Shown piece by piece: positions 37,984-45,655 of a DNA stretch of 64,000 nucleotides (the first letter of the stretch is position 1; each line of letters starts with the position of its first letter). Both the position numbers and the translations under genes were made by a program. The notes beneath the pieces were generated by a model. The model saw nothing but the letters and a program-made list of their open reading frames with translations. It made no database searches and was not told where the DNA came from. Origin of the DNA: Pseudohongiella acticola (GTDB lineage: Bacteria > Pseudomonadota > Gammaproteobacteria > Pseudomonadales > Pseudohongiellaceae); contig NZ_MASR01000002.1 of the NCBI RefSeq assembly GCF_001758195.1, positions 62,001 to 126,000 of the forward strand. Reading direction: 5' to 3'.

Positions 37984-38602
37984 GGGAATCGACGGCTGCG
38001 GAAAGACCACCGTTATTGAGGGTGTCCGCAAACACCTTGCCGATCTGGGGTTCGATGCGCTGGCCACTTCAGAGTTCGGGCATCAACATCCCTGGGCAAA
38101 GCGCCTGCGTCAGGAGCTCATGGATAACGTGCGCGATCCCATTGAGCAATACCGCACTGTACTCAAGGCGCGGGATGAGCACATGAACGGCGTTCTGATC
38201 CCAGCTGCAGGACTTCAAAAGATTGTCCTGATGGATCGTTACATCATGTCGACCATGGCCTACCAGGGTCAGTCTGAGTTCACGCCAGTGCGCCAGATCA
38301 TGGATGACCACGCCAACGTTTTCAACTTCCCCGTGGCAGACCTGACCATTGTTCTGAGCTGTACGGTAAGCACCGCTATCAAGCGCCAGCAGGCCAGCGG
38401 CAAAGCCATGGATGCCATTGATAGCGCTGGCAGAGAGTTCTTTTCCCGGGCGTCAGAGATTTACATCAGTAGCGCCAACGCCATTGCCAGGCAAAGACCA
38501 AACAAGATCCGAATCGTAGATGCAGAGCAGCCCCTGGACGATGTTCTGCATGAGGTCATTAACGCAGTGTCCGGACTGATTATGACGAGGGACGTGGCAT
38601 GA
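37967..38602 (+). CDS. tmk: Thymidylate (dTMP) kinase
   Basis: I take the ATG at 37967 (MLIVLEGIDGCGKTTVIEGV); the product is 211 residues, the usual Tmk length. The P-loop EGIDGCGKTT, the DRY motif in VLMDRYIMSTMAYQG and the C-terminal helices are clear. It phosphorylates dTMP to dTDP to supply dTTP. The gene is in the early operon, so it probably boosts nucleotide supply during replication. No thymidylate synthase or other dNTP gene accompanies it in this window. Confidence 0.88.
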   Translation: MLIVLEGIDGCGKTTVIEGVRKHLADLGFDALATSEFGHQHPWAKRLRQELMDNVRDPIEQYRTVLKARDEHMNGVLIPAAGLQKIVLMDRYIMSTMAYQGQSEFTPVRQIMDDHANVFNFPVADLTIVLSCTVSTAIKRQQASGKAMDAIDSAGREFFSRASEIYISSANAIARQRPNKIRIVDAEQPLDDVLHEVINAVSGLIMTRDVA

Positions 38603-39054
38603 GCACTTTCAAACGAGAACCCCGGTACTTGGTATTCAAGATCAAAGACCTGAACCCGCAGCCCAATGAGGCTCCCGCCACCCAGCGAATACGCGAATGG
38701 CTGGGTAGAGCTGTCAACGCTGATGCCCGGCACTATTCTGAGCTGCGCACAAACATCATGGGCAAGCCGGAGCTGGAATGCTTAGTGATCGAGAAGGATT
38801 GGCCAGAATACGAACTGGCCTGGCACCTGATCGAGGCGCGCATGTCTGGCAACCCCGGCCACCTGGTGGATGCGCAAGAATTTGCCGAACTTATCTCAAT
38901 GGCGGCTGAGGTCATAGACACAGTTACCGGCTCGGTGCCAGTCACTGATGAATACAAGCGCAATGCGAAAGCTGCCGTCGCGAAGCTGTACGATCTGGCT
39001 GAGAACTTACAAGCGCCAGCGAAAAACCAAAACGCAGTCGAGATAAGCGCGTGA
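38599..39054 (+). CDS. Hypothetical early protein
   Basis: The product is 151 residues. The first half (PRYLVFKIKDLNPQPNEAPA, then LECLVIEKDWPEYELAWHLI) looks alpha/beta, the second half helical. It overlaps the kinase and the protease genes by 4 bp each, so it is co-translated with them. No family is recognised. Confidence 0.6.
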   Translation: MSTFKREPRYLVFKIKDLNPQPNEAPATQRIREWLGRAVNADARHYSELRTNIMGKPELECLVIEKDWPEYELAWHLIEARMSGNPGHLVDAQEFAELISMAAEVIDTVTGSVPVTDEYKRNAKAAVAKLYDLAENLQAPAKNQNAVEISA

Positions 39055-39971
39055 GAAAGAAATACACAGAAGAGGACTTCCACCGGTTAGCGAAGCAGAC
39101 GAATCGTGCCCGCTGGGGCCTGACCATTGGCTTTATTACCTGGTGCATTGTGGCAATCATCATTGAAAGCCGTGGCAGCGAACCAGAATGGATCGCCCTG
39201 CCCGAATACACCGAGGACGGGCGGCAGATCGTTGCTCAGACAGAAGGCCCACTGCATTGGCCAATGGACAAGGTTGATCTGTACTACAACTCAACAGGCG
39301 CACCACTGGATGCCGGCACCCTTCTGGCCTATTCAATCTGGACATGGGGTCAGCGTGTCGGGCTGGAGATCACTTACAAAGGCCTGACTTACGAAACAGC
39401 CGTCGATGGCGCCATAGTCATCAACTGGCAATCATTCTTTGCCATGTGGGCAGAGCACGGCTCCTATGAAGTCAAAGGCTACGCTTCATCCAGGTACTAC
39501 CCTTCAACCGGGGAACTGGCCAGCTCTTCCATTTACCTGCGCGATGACCTGATAGGCAGCCCGCTGCTGGCTGTATCCGTACATGAGCATGGTCACGCTC
39601 TCGGCATCCGTGGCCACAACACAGACCCGAACGGCGTCATGTATGACACTGCCCCACGTTATGCGCTCACTGCCTCTGACGCTGCGCTGACGGCATACGA
39701 TTACAGTCCCTGTCACGCCGAGCTGTCACCCGCTGGTGATGTGTACCTGCCAGGCGTGGGCGGCAAAGGCTTCACCCTCTCCCCTGTTGACGATTACTAC
39801 CAGATCACCCATGAGCACGATACCGATCTGTACTGCACTGGTTTTTCTGGCGATGGAACGGTGACGATCACTGAGGTTCGCGGCATGGACGAGACTTATC
39901 ACGATGCCGTGCTGGCACCTATCAATAATGATTCAGGGTGGCAGGTTGTCGCCGTGGGAGAACAGCCATGA
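39051..39971 (+). CDS. Membrane-anchored matrixin-like zinc metalloprotease
   Basis: The product is 306 residues. A basic N-terminus and one transmembrane segment (WGLTIGFITWCIVAIII, residues ~23-39) predict that the rest faces the periplasm. The zinc motif HExxHxxGxxH is complete: His178-Glu-His-Gly-His182 to His188 (HEHGHALGIRGH), followed by a GVMYD Met-turn, as in matrixins. The C-terminal ~90 residues are a beta domain. Such an enzyme is unusual in a phage early operon; exclusion, receptor trimming or host-protein attack are possible roles. Confidence 0.8.
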   Translation: MRKKYTEEDFHRLAKQTNRARWGLTIGFITWCIVAIIIESRGSEPEWIALPEYTEDGRQIVAQTEGPLHWPMDKVDLYYNSTGAPLDAGTLLAYSIWTWGQRVGLEITYKGLTYETAVDGAIVINWQSFFAMWAEHGSYEVKGYASSRYYPSTGELASSSIYLRDDLIGSPLLAVSVHEHGHALGIRGHNTDPNGVMYDTAPRYALTASDAALTAYDYSPCHAELSPAGDVYLPGVGGKGFTLSPVDDYYQITHEHDTDLYCTGFSGDGTVTITEVRGMDETYHDAVLAPINNDSGWQVVAVGEQP

Positions 39972-40255
39972 CCTTCAAATCATACCGTGACGAAAGCAGA
40001 AAAAACTACGGGGCCACTGTTAATAGTGACGCAGGCATAACACGCGACCAACTGGATGCTGGCTCCTTGATGCGTATAGCAGATGCCTGCGAAAAGATGT
40101 GCCTTGACCGTGAAAAGCTGGAGCGCGATTACAAATACATGAGGTCTGAGCGTGACCGTTATCGGGAACACTTCTATCGATCGGAGCGCCGCCTGTCTGC
40201 GACGAAGGGCGTTGTTACCAAGCTGAAAAGGAAACTGGCGGAGGCGCTGTCATGA
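39968..40255 (+). CDS. Small coiled-coil early protein
   Basis: The ATG at 39968 overlaps the protease stop by 4 bp; the product is 95 residues. The second half is a highly charged coiled coil (DREKLERDYKYMRSERDRYR onward) with many Arg and Lys. It is followed with a 4-bp overlap by the methyltransferase gene. The function is unknown; it might bind nucleic acid or a partner protein. Confidence 0.6.
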   Translation: MTFKSYRDESRKNYGATVNSDAGITRDQLDAGSLMRIADACEKMCLDREKLERDYKYMRSERDRYREHFYRSERRLSATKGVVTKLKRKLAEALS

Positions 40256-42186
40256 CAGGCATGGAATTCAAAACACAATACGGACTGTCATTCGACGGCA
40301 AGATCAACGTCGATTTGTTCGCCGGCGGCGGTGGCGCCAGCACCGGTATTGAAATGGGTACCAATCGACCGGTGCACATTGCGATCAATCATGACCCTGA
40401 TGCGATCAGCATGCACCAGGCCAATCACCCTGCAGCAAAGCATTTTGTCAGCGACGTCTATGACGTGGATCCGGTTGAGGCCTGTGAAGGTCGTCCAGTG
40501 GGTCACCTTCATGCCAGCCCCGATTGCACCCATCACAGTCAGGCCAGTGGCGGGCAGCCTCGCAAGGCGGCTATTCGCTCCCTTTCGTGGGTTGTGCACC
40601 GCTGGGCGGGAAAGGTTCGCCCGGACGTCATCACGCTGGAGAACGTCGCGCAGATCCTGCAGTGGTCGCCACTGGTCGCAAAGCGTTGCTCCAAAACGGG
40701 CCGGGTAGTAACTCTGGACACTGTTAAGTGCGCAAAGACCGGGCGGATGGTTTCGCGCGTCGCCGGCAAAGGAGAGCAGGTTCCTGTTGATCGACAACAC
40801 CTGGTGCCCAACAAGCGAAAGCGTGGTCACAACTGGCAACATTTCGTTGGCGGCCTGCGCGCAATGGGCTACCAGGTTGAATGGAGATCACTGAAAGCAT
40901 GCGAGTATGGCGCGCCCACTACCCGGGAACGCCTGTACCTGGTGGCGCGATGCGACGGCAAGCCAATTGTGTGGCCTGCCCCTACACATGCTCAGAAACC
41001 GAAACGCGGCCAAAAGAAATGGCGCACCGCGGCAGACTGCATTGACTGGAGCATTCCGGGCAAATCGATCTTTGGACGCAAGCGGCCGCTGGCTGATGCC
41101 ACCATGCGCCGGATCGCCAAGGGCGTGAAAAAGTACGTACTGGATACGGCAGAGCCTTTCATTGTCACCTGCAACCACGGCGGCGAACGGTTCCGAGGTC
41201 AGTCGATACATGAGCCCATGTGCACAATAACCGCTGCGCATGATGCGCACGGAGTTGTCGACGCGACACTGGCACCCTTCCTCACTGAGCATGCCAACAG
41301 CAGTAACCAGCGAAGCATGGCGGCTGACGAACCGCTGCGCACGATCACCGGTTACCCGAAAGGTGGATCGTTTGCTATGGCTTCCGCTGTCATGGCCCCG
41401 TGCATTATGGTGAACCAGACCAATAACGAAGGTGGTCCAGTAACAGCCCCCGTTACCACAATCACAACTGGCCAGCACCATGCAGTGACTACTGCATACC
41501 TCGCTCAGATGAACGGCGGGTTTAACACCAACCCCGGGCACGATGCGCGCGATCCCATTAGCACGATCACCAACACTGGCAGCCAGCAGCAGCTGGTGAC
41601 TGCGCACCTGGCACACCTTCGCGGAAACTGTGATGCACGGGCGGCTGACGAGCCAGTGAGAACTATCAGCGCTGGTGGTGAGCATCACGGCATGGTCACT
41701 GCGTTCCTGTCCCGGCAGTTCGGCGCCAGCGTTGGCCAGGGTGTCGACCAGCCATCCCCGACGGCCACCGGGAGAGAGAAAACGGCGCTGATCGAGTGCC
41801 AGCTGTCGCCAGAGGACGAAGCTGGCGCCATGCGGGTGTCCGGGTTCCTAATGCAGTACTACAGCGAGGGTGGCCAATGGAGCGGGCTGGATAAGCCCAC
41901 CAATACCATCACTACAAAGGAACGGCTGGCGCTGGTCACCGTGTACCTGCAAGGCGCTCCGTATGTGATCGTGGATATCCGGCTGCGCATGCTCACGCCG
42001 CGCGAATTGTTCAGGGCCCAAGGTTTCCCCGACAGCTACATCATTGATCGCGGTCACGATGGCCGTGTGTTTCCGAAATACAAACAGGTGCGCTTCGTCG
42101 GCAATTCGGTCAGCCCTTTACCTATGAAAGCGCTTTCCCGTGCCAATCTGGATCCGGAACCGGTTCGGATGGAGGCTGCTGCATGA
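40252..42186 (+). CDS. DNA cytosine-5 methyltransferase, phage type with repeated central region
   Basis: The product is 644 residues. C5 MTase motifs: I (VDLFAGGGGASTG, residues ~21-33), IV (HASPDCTHHS, with the catalytic Cys after Asp rather than Pro), VI (LENV), VIII-like (EYGAPTTRERLYLVA) and X (QVRFVGNSVSPLP, near 615). Between ~300 and ~560 lie several copies of a ~40-60-residue unit marked by P-x-x-T-I-T/S (EPLRTITGYP, DPISTITNTG, EPVRTISAGG, KPTNTITTKE). No restriction enzyme accompanies it, so it probably protects phage DNA against host restriction. Confidence 0.88.
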   Translation: MTGMEFKTQYGLSFDGKINVDLFAGGGGASTGIEMGTNRPVHIAINHDPDAISMHQANHPAAKHFVSDVYDVDPVEACEGRPVGHLHASPDCTHHSQASGGQPRKAAIRSLSWVVHRWAGKVRPDVITLENVAQILQWSPLVAKRCSKTGRVVTLDTVKCAKTGRMVSRVAGKGEQVPVDRQHLVPNKRKRGHNWQHFVGGLRAMGYQVEWRSLKACEYGAPTTRERLYLVARCDGKPIVWPAPTHAQKPKRGQKKWRTAADCIDWSIPGKSIFGRKRPLADATMRRIAKGVKKYVLDTAEPFIVTCNHGGERFRGQSIHEPMCTITAAHDAHGVVDATLAPFLTEHANSSNQRSMAADEPLRTITGYPKGGSFAMASAVMAPCIMVNQTNNEGGPVTAPVTTITTGQHHAVTTAYLAQMNGGFNTNPGHDARDPISTITNTGSQQQLVTAHLAHLRGNCDARAADEPVRTISAGGEHHGMVTAFLSRQFGASVGQGVDQPSPTATGREKTALIECQLSPEDEAGAMRVSGFLMQYYSEGGQWSGLDKPTNTITTKERLALVTVYLQGAPYVIVDIRLRMLTPRELFRAQGFPDSYIIDRGHDGRVFPKYKQVRFVGNSVSPLPMKALSRANLDPEPVRMEAAA

Positions 42187-42464
42187 ATATTGCACTCAGC
42201 CCCAACCACCCGCTGCGCACCGATCCGCTCAAGCCATGGCCCTATGAGGTCACCGTCTGGTATCGAAAGCCAGGAAGCAGGAAATTGATTCACTGTCGTC
42301 GGCTATTCGTGAAAGCCCGGGGCACAGCCGCAGCCCTGCGTGCTGGTATTCGGCTGGCGCGTGAGCAAGGGTCAATACCCTATGACGGTAAACGGGTGAT
42401 CCCATCGAGGCCGACATCAGCCAGGCCATTTGATCTGCAGGATCGCATAGGTATACCGGCATGA
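42183..42464 (+). CDS. Small early protein
   Basis: The product is 93 residues, basic, starting MNIALSPNHPLRTDPLKPWP, with a WYRKPGSRKLIHCRRLFVKA hairpin and a helix. It overlaps the methyltransferase stop by 4 bp. No family is recognised; small basic proteins like this in the region may bind nucleic acids. Confidence 0.55.
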   Translation: MNIALSPNHPLRTDPLKPWPYEVTVWYRKPGSRKLIHCRRLFVKARGTAAALRAGIRLAREQGSIPYDGKRVIPSRPTSARPFDLQDRIGIPA

Positions 42465-42718
42465 TTGTCGTCATCGATGCGAAGGAGAATTGTGTTTGGG
42501 GTTTGGGTAAAACCGAAGATGAAGCCTGGGCGGATTCCAGAGAAGAGATAGCCGGGAAAATACCCGTGGTTAGGCCGGATATTTCAGCGCTGACCACGGC
42601 ACAGCTATCGCCTGATGCAGATCTTGATGCTGACGGGGAATCAATGTGGCAGTGGGTTGTCCAGGACACCGCGCCAGCAAATTCAGAAGCAGTAAAACAG
42701 ATGGGGTTGTTCTCATGA
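42461..42718 (+). CDS. Small acidic early protein
   Basis: The product is 85 residues, acidic (MIVVIDAKENCVWGLGKTED, later LSPDADLDADGESMWQWVV). It is overlapped at both ends by 4 bp. The acidity could mark a DNA-mimic or inhibitor type, but nothing proves it. Confidence 0.55.
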   Translation: MIVVIDAKENCVWGLGKTEDEAWADSREEIAGKIPVVRPDISALTTAQLSPDADLDADGESMWQWVVQDTAPANSEAVKQMGLFS

Positions 42719-42828
42719 CAAAGGGCAACTGGCAACAATACAAGCGCCAGCGTCGGTTGGATTTCATACTCAGAATGAAGTACGGCCGGTGTATGACAAT
42801 CATGCAGGCAGCGAGGGTTATGACGTGA
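42715..42828 (+). CDS. Tiny basic early peptide
   Basis: The product is 37 residues and very basic (MTKGNWQQYKRQRRLDFILR). It starts in the stop of the preceding gene and its own stop overlaps the GTG start of the next one (GTGA), so it appears to be part of the coupled string. Function unknown. Confidence 0.45.
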   Translation: MTKGNWQQYKRQRRLDFILRMKYGRCMTIMQAARVMT

Positions 42829-43130
42829 GTGCTACAGCAGCAGTAAATGACAGTATCGTTCCTCTGGAGGACTACCCTGCCCTTCGCAGGCCTCATGAGA
42901 AAAAACACTCTTCATCATGGATTCGGGATGCCGCCGGCGGGAAGATACCCGGTGCATTCAAATTCAATGGCAAGGGGAAATGGTTCGTGCACCTTGACAT
43001 CCATGATACCGAGGTGCGAAAAATGGCATCCCCGTCACGAAAAGAGATGACATCTATCGAGAGCCTGGCCAGTCGCCTGGGTCTTGATCAGGATGACATC
43101 CGGACGGCCATGGAAGCTGCGAGCCGATAA
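42825..43130 (+). CDS. Probable excisionase / integrase-associated protein
   Basis: I choose the GTG at 42825, overlapping the stop of the small gene before it; the product is 101 residues. WIRDAAGGKIPGAFKFNGKGKWFVHLDIHD resembles the winged part of small excisionases (an HTH followed by a hairpin ending in a W or R-rich strand), and the C-terminal helix fits. It lies directly before int (sharing one base), where xis is expected. The similarity is structural in style only. Confidence 0.55.
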   Translation: MSATAAVNDSIVPLEDYPALRRPHEKKHSSSWIRDAAGGKIPGAFKFNGKGKWFVHLDIHDTEVRKMASPSRKEMTSIESLASRLGLDQDDIRTAMEAASR

Positions 43131-44410
43131 TGCCGAGACCGCGCAACAGTGAAAACTCACGCCTGGGGAATTATCCCGGGCTGGGTCGTTATTCTGACGG
43201 CAGGTATTACTTCAAGAATCCTTTCACCGGTCGGCAGGCCAGTCTGAAGACCCGAGACTTTGAAAAGGCTGTCGCGCTGTGGGCGCTATCGAAGGCAATC
43301 TGCGAGAAGGCCTACGGGGCCCAAGACACAGAGAAGCTGATCGCCACCATCCAGGGCACCAACACACCGGTAAGCAAGGGCGCCAACATCCATCTGCGTG
43401 ACTTCCTCAAACAGTGGCGCACCGAGATGCTGGAGCCAGGCAAGGTCATGATCAAGATCAAGCGTGGCCAGGGCAAACCATTGGCACCGCGCACCCAGTC
43501 GGACTACATCAAACAGTGCAAACAACTTGAGCGTGAGAGCGCCGGCAAGTTCGCGATGTCATCACCAGACCTGCTCAGAAAAATACGAGCGCTGCTGGCG
43601 CCATGGGCAACCAGGGGAACGACCTACAATCATCTGAAAGCAATGCTGGGCCGGGTGTTTGATCACGCGGTTATTACTGGCCTGATCGACAGAAACCCGA
43701 TGCGCGACATCGACAAGGTGCCAGTCGCAAAACGTGAGGTACTGGTACCGGACAAAGCCTATATCGGAATCACTGACCAGTTGGTCGTCCACAACTACCA
43801 GTCCAAAGAGTTTGATGGTCAGTGGCGCGTCGAGATCTGCGACTTGCTCTACATGGTAAGCCAGCAGCCGGTCGACTTCTTCAGTTTGCGAACGAACCAA
43901 GTCGATCTAAATGCGGTTGATAAATCCGATCCGGATCCGGCGAACTGGATATGGGGCGAGATCAACCTGGCACGCTCGAAAACATCCGTTGCCGGCATCA
44001 TCGGCATGAACCGCGAGATGCGTGAGAAAGTTGAATGGCTACTCCGATTCCGGGATGAGCAGTTTAGGATGAATGGCAACGTCTTCCAAAAACCAGAGCA
44101 CGATCGCCTGCTGATTTATCCAATGTATATGGATCGCCGGTACCGGCTCAAACCGCTCACGCACAGAACGTTTTCAAAGTGGTGGGCCGAGGCATCAGAG
44201 CGTGCTGGTTACAAACAAATGGGGGAGCCTGGTCAATACTGGATAATGGATATGAGGAAAAGAGGTCTGACTGACGAGTTCGTTTCACAGGGTGATAACG
44301 ACAAGGGGCTACACTCAACCGAGGCTATGAAAGCTCACTACCGGCTGATCAATCCACCGAAGCGATCACGCAATACTCTGGTGTCGATCAGGGGTCGAAA
44401 GGCTGTTTGA
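43130..44410 (+). CDS. int: Tyrosine recombinase integrase with altered catalytic motif
   Basis: The product is 426 residues with a basic N-terminal arm-binding part (MPRPRNSENSRLGNYPGLGR), a core-binding domain (~90-205) and a catalytic domain. Lys is in LARSKTSV, the second Arg in MDMRKRGLTDEF, a His in KGLHSTEA and the Tyr nucleophile in KAHYRLIN. The first Arg box reads VSQQPVDFFSL where TGxR is expected, so Gln appears to replace the Arg, and the first His of H-x-x-R is also missing. It ends 87 bp before the tRNA-Cys 3' end, the usual place of an integrase at its attachment site. Confidence 0.85.
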   Translation: MPRPRNSENSRLGNYPGLGRYSDGRYYFKNPFTGRQASLKTRDFEKAVALWALSKAICEKAYGAQDTEKLIATIQGTNTPVSKGANIHLRDFLKQWRTEMLEPGKVMIKIKRGQGKPLAPRTQSDYIKQCKQLERESAGKFAMSSPDLLRKIRALLAPWATRGTTYNHLKAMLGRVFDHAVITGLIDRNPMRDIDKVPVAKREVLVPDKAYIGITDQLVVHNYQSKEFDGQWRVEICDLLYMVSQQPVDFFSLRTNQVDLNAVDKSDPDPANWIWGEINLARSKTSVAGIIGMNREMREKVEWLLRFRDEQFRMNGNVFQKPEHDRLLIYPMYMDRRYRLKPLTHRTFSKWWAEASERAGYKQMGEPGQYWIMDMRKRGLTDEFVSQGDNDKGLHSTEAMKAHYRLINPPKRSRNTLVSIRGRKAV

Positions 44411-44412
44411 TA

Positions 44413-44445
44413 GTTGCGGAATTGTTGCGGAATTGTTGCGGGTTC
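44413..44445. repeat. Tandem 11-bp repeats between int and tRNA-Cys
   Basis: GTTGCGGAATT occurs twice in tandem (44413-44423, 44424-44434) and once in diverged form (44435-44445). In front of an attachment site such repeats are likely arm-type sites for the integrase, or binding sites for the excisionase. Confidence 0.55.
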
Positions 44446-44496
44446 CCGGGTTGGGAAATTCAGTCTTCGTAGGGTGTTGATCTGTCGCAGGAAAAT

Positions 44497-44540
44497 TGGA
44501 GGCTGGGGTCGGAATCGAACCGGCGTACGCGGAGTTGCAG
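44497..44540. other. Probable prophage attachment junction (core within tRNA-Cys 3' half)
   Basis: The integrase gene reads towards this tRNA and ends 87 bp from it. Integrases of this kind recombine in the 3' half of a tRNA gene, which spans the T arm and acceptor. The matching copy should lie at the other prophage end beyond the left window edge and was not seen in the window. The core length cannot be determined here. Confidence 0.55.
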
Positions 44541-44570
44541 TCCGCTGCATGACCACTCTGCCACCCAGCC
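44497..44570 (-). tRNA. tRNA-Cys (GCA)
   Basis: The 74 nt fold as a normal cloverleaf: acceptor GGCTGGG/CCCAGCC, anticodon loop CTGCAAC with GCA at 44536-44538, T arm GCCGGTTCGATTCCGAC with standard loop, discriminator T and encoded CCA. It follows tRNA-Gly on the same strand. The prophage lies directly beyond its 3' end, so the gene was probably regenerated by integration. Confidence 0.95.
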
Positions 44571-44685
44571 TTTATTGTTGCAAATTCACCTGTCTGGTCG
44601 CAAAGTCCCGTGCAGGTAATTTCCGGACTGGCCAACGCTACCCCGAGGGGGATGTTGCGCTGTGAATGGCCTGTGGCCGTAAGTT

Positions 44686-44761
<76 letters not shown>

Positions 44762-44895
44762 TTAACTTGGTACTACTGAACAGGCCCGGATCATGTGGTC
44801 TGTCAGCTCTTTTGCAGTGCGTTTTTGCTCACTCCGAAAGAGGCGCTTATTCTAATGCCATTCGGTGTGAAGTCAAGCGCAAATCGTCAAAAATT

Positions 44896-45453
44896 TCACT
44901 GTTTTGACATCAAAACCGGCAGAGCCTTGATCAGGTATTGCGCCATTGACCAGATGCTCAAGGCGGCGGAAAGATATATCAAAGCATAGCCGGTTTGCAA
45001 GAAAAATTGTGGCCATTGCGGCGTATAGGCGAGCAGCACAATGATGGCGATCATCTGTACGGTGGTTTTCACCTTGCCGATGTACCCCACCGCCACGGCG
45101 TCGCGCTGGTTGTTGCTGGCCATCCATTCGCGCAGCGCGGATACAAAGACTTCGCGGCCAATAATGATGGCGGTTGGCACCACAAACCAGACACTGGGAT
45201 AGATGGCGGTGAGCAGCACCAGGGCCATCACCACCAGCAGCTTGTCGGCCACGGGGTCCAGGAAAGCGCCAAAGGGCGACGTCTGGTTCAGGCGCCGGGC
45301 CAGGTAGCCATCCAGCCAGTCAGTGAGACTGGCAATGGTGAACAGTATAGCTGCGACCAGCTGGCTGTGCGCGAAACCACTGTAATACACGACCACAATG
45401 ATCGGTACCAGCAGCACGCGGCAATACGTCGCCATATTGGCGGCATTCAACAT
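44896..45453 (-). CDS. pgsA: CDP-diacylglycerol-glycerol-3-phosphate 3-phosphatidyltransferase
   Basis: The product is 185 residues with GGGAG 7 nt before the ATG. The CDP-alcohol phosphotransferase motif DG-x2-AR-x8-G-x3-D-x3-D is seen in WLDGYLARRLNQTSPFGAFL (residues ~45-65) with the following DPVADK. Several membrane segments match PgsA. It makes phosphatidylglycerophosphate, the first step to phosphatidylglycerol and cardiolipin, in the inner membrane. It lies 202 bp after uvrC and just upstream of tRNA-Gly. Confidence 0.95.
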   Translation of the reverse strand: MLNAANMATYCRVLLVPIIVVVYYSGFAHSQLVAAILFTIASLTDWLDGYLARRLNQTSPFGAFLDPVADKLLVVMALVLLTAIYPSVWFVVPTAIIIGREVFVSALREWMASNNQRDAVAVGYIGKVKTTVQMIAIIVLLAYTPQWPQFFLQTGYALIYLSAALSIWSMAQYLIKALPVLMSKQ

Positions 45454-45655
45454 GCAAACACTCCCTGATTCAACGATCTATCCTCTTTATTCCAGTGTAC
45501 AACTTAATTGGGCTCAAATGCGTTTGAAAAGCGTCATTGAGGCAGCCAGTGCGAGGCAAAAACAAGCGCGAAAGCGCAGTTTACGAATAGTAAATGAGCA
45601 TTTTAAGTTTGTTTTTAACGAAGCAATGGCAACGCAAATAGCTTTTCATAGCATT

